Shown: positions 10,087-19,100 of the stretch, piece after piece
Numbering within the stretch: the first letter of the stretch is position 1
Layout of the letters: each line of letters opens with the position of its first letter
From: Gautieria morchelliformis
Taxonomy: Eukaryota; Basidiomycota; Agaricomycetes; Gomphales; Gomphaceae
NCBI GenBank assembly: GCA_015179125.1
Contig: WHVA01000059.1
Location: 124,001-188,000 of the forward strand
Length of the DNA: 64,000 bases
Reading direction: 5' to 3'
Translations under genes and position numbers: made by a program
Notes under the pieces: model-generated
Database searches by the model: none
The model's input: the letters and a program-made list of their open reading frames with translations, nothing else
Told to the model about the DNA's origin: nothing

Positions 10087-10681
10087 AATGCTTGTCGTCC
10101 CGACAAGCACAGCTGCCACCTAGCCCCCAACATCCACCGAGACATCGTTTCCAAGTATGCCACAGGTGGGACCACCATCTCTCCTGACCCTTCCCTTCCT
10201 GGTAACGCAGGTCAATGATGAGCTCAGGGGGATTGGGGTCCATGGGCAAGTGCAGCCCTCGGAACCTTGCTCGACGTATTCGCTCTCCTGCCATGTTACG
10301 GAAATGTCGCCCCACCCAGCCTTCGAAAGTGTAGGGGGTTCCACACGGGGGGGTTCCATCGTTGAGGAAGACAGGGTCGCCGATGTAGTACGTGTTCTCT
10401 CGTCTGTGTCGGGGTCTGAGGAATGCGAGTGCAGGGCGAGTGGGCGCCTGACTGTTCGCTGGTGTGAGGTCCTCAGAGCTGACGGACCACTTTGAAGACC
10501 ATGCGACGTCGAGATCACGGCAGTCAAGCATCCTTTGTAGCTTGGCTTCACTGGCTGCTCTGGATGACGAGAAGCCGGAGAAGTGCAGGAGGGTGGGATC
10601 GACACGTGACATGTTTGGCAGGTCGGAGAGGTTTTGGGTGAAGCTGGGGAGGGCAACAAGCTCAATAGCGGGCGAGGACAT
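10085..10681 (-). CDS. Accessory ORF of the chromovirus, unknown function
   Basis: A 198-codon intronless ORF between the chromodomain and the polypurine tract, in the position retroviruses use for extra genes. It begins MSSPAIELVALPSF in a good context (ACCATGTCC). A TATATA box lies about 60 bp upstream of the ATG, inside the element, so it could be transcribed separately from gag-pol. The middle reads ALAFLRPRHRRENTYYIGDP and GTPYTFEGWVGRHFRNM; the C terminus is rich in Trp, Gly and Cys. I see no signal peptide, membrane segment or known domain, so it is not an obvious envelope gene. I do not recognise the family. The ORF could have been picked up from the host. Confidence 0.6.
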   Translation of the reverse strand: MSSPAIELVALPSFTQNLSDLPNMSRVDPTLLHFSGFSSSRAASEAKLQRMLDCRDLDVAWSSKWSVSSEDLTPANSQAPTRPALAFLRPRHRRENTYYIGDPVFLNDGTPPCGTPYTFEGWVGRHFRNMAGERIRRARFRGLHLPMDPNPPELIIDLRYQEGKGQERWWSHLWHTWKRCLGGCWGLGGSCACRDDKH

Positions 10682-10741
10682 GGTTGATGGATGTGGTGGG
10701 GTCGATGCAGTGGAAGCGAGCGGTCACAGGTGGAGAGGGGA

Positions 10742-10747
10742 TATATA
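10742..10747 (-). promoter_or_regulatory. TATA box of the accessory ORF
   Basis: CTATATAT on the minus strand, about 60 nt before the accessory ATG at 10,681 and far from the LTR promoter. Confidence 0.5.
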
Positions 10748-10787
10748 GCTTATCGGAATGAATTGGTTAGGCGGAGGCCGATATCGC

Positions 10788-11210
10788 TTATCTTTGGGGT
10801 CCTGGACCCTTGACATTATAAGTAGAAGCCCTGCCTGCTGTCCAGTCGAAGAGAGTTTGCCTGGAAGGTTCTGTGAAGTTCTGAAATCTCTGGAAAGGGA
10901 GGGACATGTATGTGGCTGCTGAGATACGCTGAGGTGCCTCTGGGTTCTGCCGGTGAAATTCCTTAATGAGTCGCTTTGCCCCAGAGACATCTTTTGCTGG
11001 TAGCCAGAGATCGTCGGCAGCTCCATAGCCCTTCCAGCGCACGAGATACTCCAACCTTCCACGGAACATCCTGCTGTCTAGAATCCTTTCAACTTCATAT
11101 TCTTCGGCTCCATCCCGTATGACAGGGGGGGGTGGTGGAGGGGCATGACGTTCAAGAATTGGGTCATCTTCATATGGCCGAAGCAGGATGACAGAGAAAC
11201 TGGATGTGTG
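10788..11210 (-). pseudogene. Pol C-terminus with chromodomain (out of frame)
   Basis: On the minus strand the frame reads LLRPYEDDPILERH, EEYEVERILDSRMFRGRLEY, LVRWKGYGAADDLWLPAKDV and AKRLIKEFH. This is a typical chromodomain (aromatic cage start E-V-E-x-I-L, then LVxWKGY) as at the end of Pol in chromoviruses, where it directs integration to marked chromatin. It is in a different frame from the integrase, the switch being near 11,210, so as sequenced it cannot be made as part of Pol. The ORF ends in a stop at 10,788. Confidence 0.75.
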
Positions 11211-12079
11211 CGACCAAAGGATGCAGGAAGATTTAGACCATAGGCATTTCGTGAGACCACCTTATTAACCGTGTAGGGACCTAGCCACTTGTGGTCTAGC
11301 TTCTTCATTGGGCGAGTGGTTGTGATGTTTTGTGCATTGAGCCAGACCTTGTCACCAAGCTTATAAACTGGGGCTGCTTTATGGTGCACGTCATAGAAGC
11401 GTGCCATGTCCTCTGCTGCCTTGGACAGGGCTGAACGAGCTTCTCTCGTGGCCGCTTCCATCCGCGTTGTGAACTCATCCAGGGCCTCGAGTCGAGTTTC
11501 CCGGACTGGTTCCAGTCCCAGCCTTGGATGTTGGCCACTGTCCAACATGAAGGGTGTAGTCTGGGTTGAGGCATGGATTCGGTTGTTATAGGCAAACTCG
11601 GCCAAGGATATCCATTCGAACCAATCATCCTGACGCTGGTTGATGAATAGTCGAAGGTATTGCTCAATCTCCTGATTAACCCTTTCAGTCTGTCCATCAG
11701 TTTGGGTGTGATAAGCAGTAGAGGCGGCGACTTTGACACCAAGAAGTTTGTTCAGTTCACACATGAACTGGGAGATGAACTGTGTGCCTCGATCACTGAT
11801 GATTTCTTCAGGGAGCCCATGAAGTTTCCAAACATGATCACGGAAGAGTCGGGCAACTCCCACTGAAGTTACATCTGAAGTGGTGGGAATGACATGTGCA
11901 CGCTTTGAGAGGCGATCGACAACAACAAGGAGAGCATCATAGCCATGACTGGTAGGCAGTTCTACAATCAAGTCAACAGACATAACCTGCCATCTACGGT
12001 CTGGGATACGGTTTGGTAGAAGCTTGCCGATGGGAGAAGCAGGGAAGGTTTTTGTCAGGCCACCAGTAACTCCGAGCAA
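11078..12079 (-). pseudogene. Integrase core, out of frame with RT
   Basis: The minus frame carries the retroviral-type integrase catalytic triad: Asp in RRWQVMSVDLIVELP, Asp in ISDRGTQFISQF and Glu in DGQTERVNQEIEQYLR. These are followed by the Ty3-type C-terminal block KLGDKVWLNAQN and KKLDHKWLGPYTV. The frame differs from the RT-RNase H ORF, which ends soon after ARSYWWP. The segment that should hold the CxxC half of the HHCC zinc site is missing between WWP and TKTFPASP, suggesting a small deletion that also shifts frame. After HPVS the frame runs out of phase with the chromodomain and stops at 11,078. Confidence 0.8.
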
Positions 12080-14606
12080 CTAGTTCAGTGGTTCTCCAAC
12101 GACCAGGGTGACCGGTGAGAGGCATGTCATGGTGCGCTTTCACTATGTCATGTCGTAGTTTTGCATCAAGCGGCACGTACACTTTGTTGTGATAGAGGAC
12201 AAGCCCATCCTGTTCAGACCACTCTTCTCCTCGTAAATTGCCAGAGGAGCCCAGTTCTTTGAGAGCCTTGACAACCTTTTCATCCCGGTCTACACAGTTC
12301 CTTACTCGATTGAGGAAAGCATCACCTTCACCTGGGACTAACTGCGCACCAGCCTCTGGGGGATTCGCCTTGATGTGGAACAAGTCAGGGGTAAGTAAGA
12401 CTTGATTTTGGTTGTCTTCCTCCCCCCGCTTATGATCCACACGTCGTGAGAGTGCATCAGGCTTGGCTGAATGACGACCAGGACGATGGATCAGCTCAAA
12501 ATCAAAGCGAGAGAGGTAGAGTGACCAGCGTGCTTGACGACGGTTCAGGTTTTGTGCAGTGCGGAAGTAGGTGAGATTCTGATGGTCATTGAGAATCTCA
12601 ATCTTGTGCTTCGTTCCCTCTAAGATGTGGCGCCATTCCTCTAATCCCCGAATCACAGAAAGAAGCTCCTTGTCATGGATGGCATAGTTGCGTTCAGCAT
12701 CATTGAGGCTTTTGGAGACAAACCCCACAGGCCGCCATTTGCCATCATCACATAGCTGGGACAGTACTGCTCCTGTGGCATAGGCTGAGGCATCTGTTTC
12801 AAGACGGAAATGTTTGTCTTGATCAGGGAGGACAAGGATCGGTGTTGAGGTGATGAGGAGTTTGAGCTTGTCAAAGGACGCTTGCTCTGGGCCATTTGGA
12901 TCCCAAGACCATTGGGCATCCTGTTTTGTCAACTGGTTGAGGGGCTTTGCAATGTGTGAGAAGTCTTCCACAAATCTACGGTAGAAGTTGATGAAACCAA
13001 GGAATGATTTGACTTCAGTGACGCTACGTGGTATTGGCCAGTCCCGCACCCCTGCAACCTTGACTGGGTCCATGGCAACCTGTCCTTGAGAGAGGATGAG
13101 GCCGAGATACTCCACCTCTAGTTGCTCAAATAGGCATTTTTCAGGTTTGAGGTACAGGTTGTTGGCCCGGAGGATTTCAAGGACACGTCGTACAATCCTA
13201 CGATGTTCTTCAAGCGACTCTGTGAAGATGAGAATGTCGTCCATGAACACCACCACAACCCCTTCATCGATGAGACTCTTGAAGATGTCATTCATCATCG
13301 TCTGGAAGGTTGCTGGGCTGTTCGTGAGTCCAAAGAACATGACTAGAGGTTCATACAGGCCCCTATTTGTCCGAAAGGCTGCCTTCCACTCATCTCCCTC
13401 TTTTATGCGTACATTATTATATCCCCAGCGAATGTCAAGCTTTGTGAAGTATTTAGCCCTTCCAGCAGCAATCTTATTCATGATGTCTGGAACAAGGGGC
13501 AAAGGATAGGCATTCTTGATTGTTATATCATTGAGCTTCCGGTAGTCTTGCACAAATCTAAGACTGCCGTCCTTTTTCTTCACAAAGAAGACTGGAGATG
13601 CCATAGGTGACTTGGAGGGACGGATACGATGGCTCTTCAGGTTCTCCTCAAGGAAGTTATCCAGTTCCCTTTGCTCAACCGGTGACATTGGGTAAACCTT
13701 TGTGCTGAAGGGTTGTGCACCTGGAGTGAGCTCAATTGCATGGTCCCAGGGCTTTCGAGGAGGCAGTTGGTCAAATGACTCCTTAGAAAACACATCCTTG
13801 AACTCCTGGTATGGTTTAGGGACAAGGTCCTCGAAGGATCTGACTGGTGCAGACTTGCTGGCCCGTTCAGCAAGCTGTTGGGAGACAGTCCAGCCTGCGC
13901 CAATCATTTCAGGACTCTTATTCACAAAGATGACAAAGGACCTGTCTCCTTCCTCAAGTAGGGAGCGGGTGTGCTGTATGGGAACCTCCTCTTGATTTAC
14001 ACTCCCTCTGACAACAGGTCTGCCCCCACATGACTTGGGACAGCGTGTCATCTTCACATCTCCTATACGCCAGTCAACTTCTGGGTTGTGTTCAACAAGC
14101 CATGTGTGACCAAGAATGATGGCAAGTCGTCCAAGGCTCATGACAGAGAATGTGGCACGTTCCGTATGATCCCCAAAGGTGCAAATGAGGTCGACTTCTT
14201 CCTTGATTGAGCCAGCCTCATTTGGGGTACCATCAATATTGTAGACGGGGATGGCATGGGGTAGGGGGCGGGTCCGAAGCCTGTGTTCCCTCACAAACTC
14301 CACATCGATGAACATCCCTGTAGCACCACTGTCAAGGAGGGAGTCAATTGCAAGTGGATGCCCTGTGTCAACGGAGTGGACTTTGAGAGGTACTTTGGTG
14401 CATCGGCGGAGGTCAGCAGTACGGACATATAGAGGGACTGGAAGGTTTGCATTAGCAACTGGAGCGATGGGTTGGGTTTTTGGCATGGCTGGTTTGGTTT
14501 CAGTTTGATCAGGGATAGGAGAAGGATGCATCATATCGCCTGTGATCCCTATTGTACATGTTTCGAGAACTGAAAACCGATTCGTCGAGCGGGGCATGTC
14601 TTTCAC
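11994..14606 (-). CDS. pol: Pol: protease, reverse transcriptase, RNase H
   Basis: An 870-codon ORF. The aspartic protease (SLLDSGATGMFIDVEF) is at residues about 90-105. The RT has VFFVKKKDGSLRFVQDYRKL, FTKLDIRWGYNNVRI and VVFMDDILIF, with the catalytic Asp pair in FMDD. RNase H has LETDASAYATGAVLSQ and DKELLSVIRGLEEWRHIL. The start of the integrase zinc region (LTGHPGRWRTTELVARSYWW) follows. The frame is open upstream into the gag stop region, so translation most likely enters from gag by a -1 frameshift at 14,621-14,627 rather than from an internal ATG. The ORF ends prematurely in the integrase zinc region. Protease, RT and RNase H look intact. Confidence 0.9.
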   Translation of the reverse strand: MKDMPRSTNRFSVLETCTIGITGDMMHPSPIPDQTETKPAMPKTQPIAPVANANLPVPLYVRTADLRRCTKVPLKVHSVDTGHPLAIDSLLDSGATGMFIDVEFVREHRLRTRPLPHAIPVYNIDGTPNEAGSIKEEVDLICTFGDHTERATFSVMSLGRLAIILGHTWLVEHNPEVDWRIGDVKMTRCPKSCGGRPVVRGSVNQEEVPIQHTRSLLEEGDRSFVIFVNKSPEMIGAGWTVSQQLAERASKSAPVRSFEDLVPKPYQEFKDVFSKESFDQLPPRKPWDHAIELTPGAQPFSTKVYPMSPVEQRELDNFLEENLKSHRIRPSKSPMASPVFFVKKKDGSLRFVQDYRKLNDITIKNAYPLPLVPDIMNKIAAGRAKYFTKLDIRWGYNNVRIKEGDEWKAAFRTNRGLYEPLVMFFGLTNSPATFQTMMNDIFKSLIDEGVVVVFMDDILIFTESLEEHRRIVRRVLEILRANNLYLKPEKCLFEQLEVEYLGLILSQGQVAMDPVKVAGVRDWPIPRSVTEVKSFLGFINFYRRFVEDFSHIAKPLNQLTKQDAQWSWDPNGPEQASFDKLKLLITSTPILVLPDQDKHFRLETDASAYATGAVLSQLCDDGKWRPVGFVSKSLNDAERNYAIHDKELLSVIRGLEEWRHILEGTKHKIEILNDHQNLTYFRTAQNLNRRQARWSLYLSRFDFELIHRPGRHSAKPDALSRRVDHKRGEEDNQNQVLLTPDLFHIKANPPEAGAQLVPGEGDAFLNRVRNCVDRDEKVVKALKELGSSGNLRGEEWSEQDGLVLYHNKVYVPLDAKLRHDIVKAHHDMPLTGHPGRWRTTELVARSYWWPDKNLPCFSHRQASTKPYPRP

Positions 14607-14617
14607 CGCTGACTGGC

Positions 14618-15724
14618 CTAAAAACCCTTTCCTTCCTCTTGGACAGGGGCTTCCACCTTCTCTTTGCGTTCCTCTATCGCCGCTGCTACAGATTTAGAGA
14701 CAATTGCTGCAATGTCTGCCTCTGTGAGGTTTGCACGGATTCGTGGCTTGCAAGGTTCAGGACAGTCTGGTGAAATGTGACCAGGTCTCTTACAGTTGTA
14801 GCAGGTTCGTGTTTCGGTGCGGCGGCGGGATGAGTCAATGTCCATAGGTGTCGCGTTACTGGGTGATGCTGTGGCAACAGGAGCCATAGCAGGAGTGTGG
14901 AGTGGTCGGGCAGGAGGAGGGCGATTAGGGACATGAGGTGTCTGTGCCTTCCTGACCTCTAACAGACGGCGATGATTGCGGTCAATCTGATAGGCTGCTT
15001 CCTTCCAGGCTTTGAGGTTGGATGGAAGAAAGGGCTGGGCGTGGATCTTGTCAAGGATACCTGCTGGAAGGCCACGAGCATAGGCATCCTCGAGTGCCTC
15101 ATCATTAAAGCCTGTCCTGCCTGCCAGGATCTCAAATTGAGCCGTGTATTCATCTGCCGACATTCCTGACGCCATCCTAAGGTCATGCAGCTTAGTGCGA
15201 GCCGTTCTGGCACGATCTGGGTCACCAAAGGCCTCCTCCACACGTTTAATAAACCCCTCCAGAGTGGATATAGAGGAGGTGCCATCAATGACAGCCTGTG
15301 TCTCGTTGTGTGCCCATATCTCCGCAGAGCCTCCCGTCATGAAGGAAAGAGCGTATAGGATCTTTGTGCGTTCATCTGGGAAGGATGCTGGCTGGACAGC
15401 GATGGACAACTTGATAGACCTGATAAACCCTTCAGTCTCTACACGGTCTCCATTGAACTTCTCCGGTTCTGCTGCTTTGATAGAGCGAGTAGATGGAGGG
15501 ACACTGTGAGGTACCGAGGGCGCAAGGGTTTGAGCAGCAGCAACAGCAGCGTTGGTGGCAGCATTGGCTAAGTGGTCGTGAACGTTAGCAATCTGATTGT
15601 GCAGTTCCTGATTCTGCAGTTGAAGTTGCTGCAACTGCTGTGCTTGGCTGGAAAGGAGGCCTCGAAGGAATGGCCCATGGTCACCCAGGGCGTCCCAGTA
15701 TGCGTCTGGGAGTTGGTCTGCCAT
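14618..15724 (-). CDS. gag: Gag with CCHC zinc knuckle
   Basis: A 368-residue ORF starting MADQLPDAYWDALGDHG. A Gln-rich predicted coiled coil occupies about residues 25-60 (QQLQQLQLQNQELHNQI). The retrotransposon gag/capsid domain runs from about residue 100 (PEKFNGDRVETEGFIRSI) to 250. A CCHC knuckle CYNCKRPGHISPDC near residue 320 binds RNA. It forms the virus-like particle and packages the element's RNA. The stop codon directly follows a GGGTTTT slippery heptamer, so a fraction of ribosomes should read on as Gag-Pol. Confidence 0.9.
   Translation of the reverse strand: MADQLPDAYWDALGDHGPFLRGLLSSQAQQLQQLQLQNQELHNQIANVHDHLANAATNAAVAAAQTLAPSVPHSVPPSTRSIKAAEPEKFNGDRVETEGFIRSIKLSIAVQPASFPDERTKILYALSFMTGGSAEIWAHNETQAVIDGTSSISTLEGFIKRVEEAFGDPDRARTARTKLHDLRMASGMSADEYTAQFEILAGRTGFNDEALEDAYARGLPAGILDKIHAQPFLPSNLKAWKEAAYQIDRNHRRLLEVRKAQTPHVPNRPPPARPLHTPAMAPVATASPSNATPMDIDSSRRRTETRTCYNCKRPGHISPDCPEPCKPRIRANLTEADIAAIVSKSVAAAIEERKEKVEAPVQEEGKGF
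14621..14627 (-). promoter_or_regulatory. -1 ribosomal frameshift site GGGTTTT
   Basis: In the gag frame the last codons are AAG GGT TTT TAG. Slipping back one base on G GGT TTT gives GGG TTT TTA GGC, exactly the frame of pol, which is open through this point. X XXY YYZ heptamers of this type are the classical -1 signal. Any downstream stimulatory structure was not evaluated. Confidence 0.75.
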
Positions 15725-15772
15725 AGGCTGAGATGAAGGCTGGTTAAGAAAAGTGTGTGGGGTCGTCCTATG

Positions 15773-15782
15773 AGCTTGATCT
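15773..15782 (-). promoter_or_regulatory. Self-priming primer-binding site
   Basis: Two bases after the 5' LTR the minus strand reads AGATCAAGCT. Its complement AGCTTGATCT occurs in the LTR at 15,943-15,952, about 30 nt downstream of a TATA box, where the transcript should start. This is the arrangement of Tf1/sushi-type elements that prime reverse transcription from their own mRNA 5' end rather than a tRNA. Confidence 0.65.
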
Positions 15783-15784
15783 TC

Positions 15785-16146
15785 TGTGAGGGCAACACTA
15801 ATGACGAAGCCACAACCAAAGATACTCAAGGAGATAAGAGCCGATACTAGGACAATGACCAACTGTGTAGTGGGTATCCTCAGTTTATAACTCTACCAAC
15901 GATAGATACATGGGGACTTGCCTGTGTAGTGGGTATCCTCAGAGATCAAGCTGAGGAAACGCCACCACACGGGCTACAGTCTTATAGCGCTGGCAAGGCT
16001 TACATAATAGGGGAGATGGAAACTTGTAGAAGGTTACGGAAAGTGACGGAAAGTGACATGTGACAGAAAGTGACATGTGACAGAAGGTGACGGAAACTCG
16101 TGGAAGGAAATAGAAACTTATGGAAGGAAACACGTGAACCCTGACA
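15785..16146 (-). repeat. 5' LTR of the chromovirus (362 bp)
   Basis: TG...CA ends. It contains the TATA box (CTATAAGA on the minus strand, 15,980-15,987) and the predicted transcription start near 15,952. Confidence 0.95.
15980..15987 (-). promoter_or_regulatory. TATA box in the 5' LTR
   Basis: CTATAAGA on the minus strand; the self-complementary start segment AGCTTGATCT begins about 28-35 nt downstream, fitting a TATA-to-start distance. Confidence 0.6.
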
Positions 16147-16151
16147 CATGC
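16147..16151. repeat. Chromovirus target-site duplication, right (CATGC)
   Basis: Identical to 9,724-9,728; its ATG is the start codon of the interrupted Plavaka reading frame. Confidence 0.9.
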
Positions 16152-19100
16152 CAATCACCTGTTCAGGCTGTCAGCACCCATATATTCGGCAGTCAGACCT
16201 GATGAAGCATGAGCGCAACTGTGCTGAGGTTCATGCCACCCGCTATCGGACAGAGAAGAAACTCCGGACTCGGAAGCGTCGCTCATCCCAGAGATCCCAC
16301 TCTCCACCCCATAGAAAGAGGCCTCAGTTGGACCTGACATCGGCAGGTCCACCTGAGGCCTCGTCCTCGGCACGTGAAGGAGATCATGGGGTCATGGCCC
16401 CTGAGTCTGCTGCGACAGAGGTAAGTACTGTACTTTCCTCGCGTGCGGTAGGCTCTTGGATAACATCTGACATAGATGCTCCTGGATGAACCAATATCAG
16501 CTGAAGAGGCCATGGGTCGAGGCAAGCGCAAGAAGAAGCTTGCTCCTAAGCTACGGCAAGATGTGCTTCCAGATGGGCTGGCTCCACTACCCCCACCAAT
16601 TGAACCCCCTCCTGAGCAGGTTCATATGACTGACATCGTGGCTCCCCATCGCTTTCTACAGATTGGCCCCCATCTCCGAGTGCTTTTGACTGAGACCGTC
16701 CGCACAGCCGTGAACGCTTTCGGTCTCTCACGTTGGTATTATGGACGACCCAGTCGTATTCCTGATGAATACATGGCTCCTGGTGAGGTTTCTGCACATA
16801 CACCTCCTCAGGCTTCACGGCCACCTTCTCTCTATGACTCGCTGTGGCCATATCCTAATATCAGCTCCTGGCGTCTTGGAAGCTGGTTCTGGGGAAGTGG
16901 TGATACCAAATCCAAGGCCGGCTTCAAGGACTTGGTCAGAAATGTCTTACTGTCACCTGATTTTGATGTCTGAGACCTGGAAGGTGTCGGATGGGATGAT
17001 ATTGATGAGTTGCTTGCGAGGGAGACAGGAGACAAACCATATGGGGGTGAGGGTTGGAAAGAAACGACCCTAAGCATTGACATTCCGACCGGAGTCAAGA
17101 AAAAAGCTGCTGGGAGCCAGCGGTATGAGAGTAGGCAATCTTTTGATATCCTGGGGTTATGGCATCGTTCTGTGCCGGCACTTATTCGGTCAGTATTTGA
17201 GGACGACCCAGCAGCTCAGTTTTTCCATTTTAATCCTTTCAAGCAATTTTGGAAAGATGGAACTGCAAAACTCCAGCCTGTTCGAGATGGGCTATTTAAC
17301 TCAGATGCATGGCTCCGAGAACACAAGGCAATCCAGAATCTACCGCGAAAGGAAGGCGACAACTACCCTAGGTGCCTGGCCGCGTTGATGTTTTGGTCCG
17401 ATGCCACACATCTGGCCCAGTTTGGTCAGGCAAAGCTGTGGCCGGTCTATTTATTCTTTGGTAATCAGTCCAAGTGGTTGCGGTGTAAACCTTCAGCCCA
17501 GGCATGTCATCGTGTAGCCTATTTGCCAGGGGTGCGCCACTTTTTTTTTGGTATGATTGACTCTCAGCGAAGATCCAGCTTCCAGACAGTATTCAAGACT
17601 TCATTCGGGCCTGCACAAAAGGGCATGCACTGGATCCCTTAATGACACATTGCCGTCGGGAGATTTACCATGCTGCACTAAGGGTTCTGTTTGATGAGGA
17701 GTTTATTGAGGCATGGAAAAACGGGATGTTGATCAAGTGTTATGATGGAGTGACTCGTTGGATATTCCCCCGTATATTCACATGGTCTGCTGATTATCCA
17801 GAGAAGTGAGTCTACTACAGATGCAGTGCTTCAGGTTAACCTTACTCGCGTCAGGGTCCTGCTTGCGTGCATCAGGGATTTGGGACGCTGTCCCTGTCCA
17901 CGTTGTATGGTATGTAAAGAGGATATATACAGACTCAGCACAGTGAGGGATCGTTGGACGCGAGAGAACATACAGGCTGATAGCGACGAGCGCCGTTACA
18001 ATGTGGAAACGGCACATCGTATTATTTACGAGGATGAGTATGTAGTCAACAGTGAGGCTGTGGATGCACTTCTCAAGCAATACTCACTCACACCAACAAA
18101 GGTTGGGGCTTTTGCACATTATCATAACCCTCAGTTGGCGCAGATATTCCTATAGAATGCGTTCTCGCAGGTCCTCTCTGGGGCCGATTTCAATTTTTTT
18201 CAAATGCTGGTGTGCGATCTCATGCACGAGGTAGAGCTTGGGGTGTGGAAGGTGCTCTTCACACACCTAGTTCGGATCTTGGACAGTGAGGGTGCAGCAC
18301 AGGTGCAGGAGCTCAATGAACGGTAGGTTCCCACCTCCCTGCAAGTTAACTTGTTCCTGATATTCGTTGAGGTTCTGTGCAATGCCAACCTTCAGTCAAG
18401 CCACCATGCGCCGCTTTGCGCACAATGTGGCAGAAATGAAGAAACTGGCGGCCCGGGATTTTGAAGACATCTTACAGGCAGGTCATTCACCACAGATGTA
18501 TCCATACCTCTTAACATTTCTATAGTGTGCTATGCCTGCATTGGAAGGGCTTCTGCCCGAGCCATGGAACGGCCACGTCCAAAATTTATTATTTATCTTG
18601 GCCTGGTGGCATGGCCTTGCGAAACTCCACATGCACACGGAGGATACACTTGACCGACTTGACGCGATAACCGTTCAACTTGGGCAATCCCTCCGCTTCT
18701 TTTCAGAAACTGTCTGTCCTCAGTTTGCTACTCGAGAGACCCCGCGGGAGGCAGCTGCACGTGCTCGTGCGGCCGCCAGGAAAGAGGTGGGGAGCCAGGT
18801 GAAGGGTAAACAGGCTGTAGGTACGACCACCTCTTTCCAGTCTACACGACGGCCTCGGACGTTCAACTTGAAGACTTACAAATTACACGCGCTGGGACAC
18901 TATGTCCGGGACATACGGGAATTCGGCACCACAGACTCGTATTCCACGCAAATAGTACGTCAGGCCATGCACAATGCCGGCATCCACACTCACACACAGA
19001 TATCATATGTAGGGTGAACTGTCTCACCGCAAAGTCAAATCGCGATATCGAAACCGGTCGAGCAAGAAAATGTTCACACACCAACTGACCAAACTTGACC

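Larger units (their letters stand above)
9729..16146 (-). mobile_element. Ty3 chromovirus LTR retrotransposon, recent insertion
   Basis: A complete 6,418-bp element on the minus strand. It has two LTRs beginning TGTGAGGG and ending CCCTGACA, CATGC duplications, primer site, gag, protease-RT-RNase H, integrase, chromodomain, accessory ORF and polypurine tract in that order. The LTRs match base for base apart from one extra 17-bp repeat unit, so integration is very recent. Even so, pol appears broken: the integrase is out of frame and lacks part of its zinc-binding region, and the chromodomain is in a third frame. It is probably mobilised only in trans, if at all. It split a Plavaka transposase pseudogene at its start codon. 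Confidence 0.95.

Noticed and set aside
10085..10681. Envelope gene reading for the accessory ORF
   Set aside because: No signal peptide or membrane anchor is visible, so only position suggests it.
12653..15288. Several ORFs of 80-140 codons antisense to or overlapping the chromovirus genes
   Set aside because: They are frame shadows of gag and pol.
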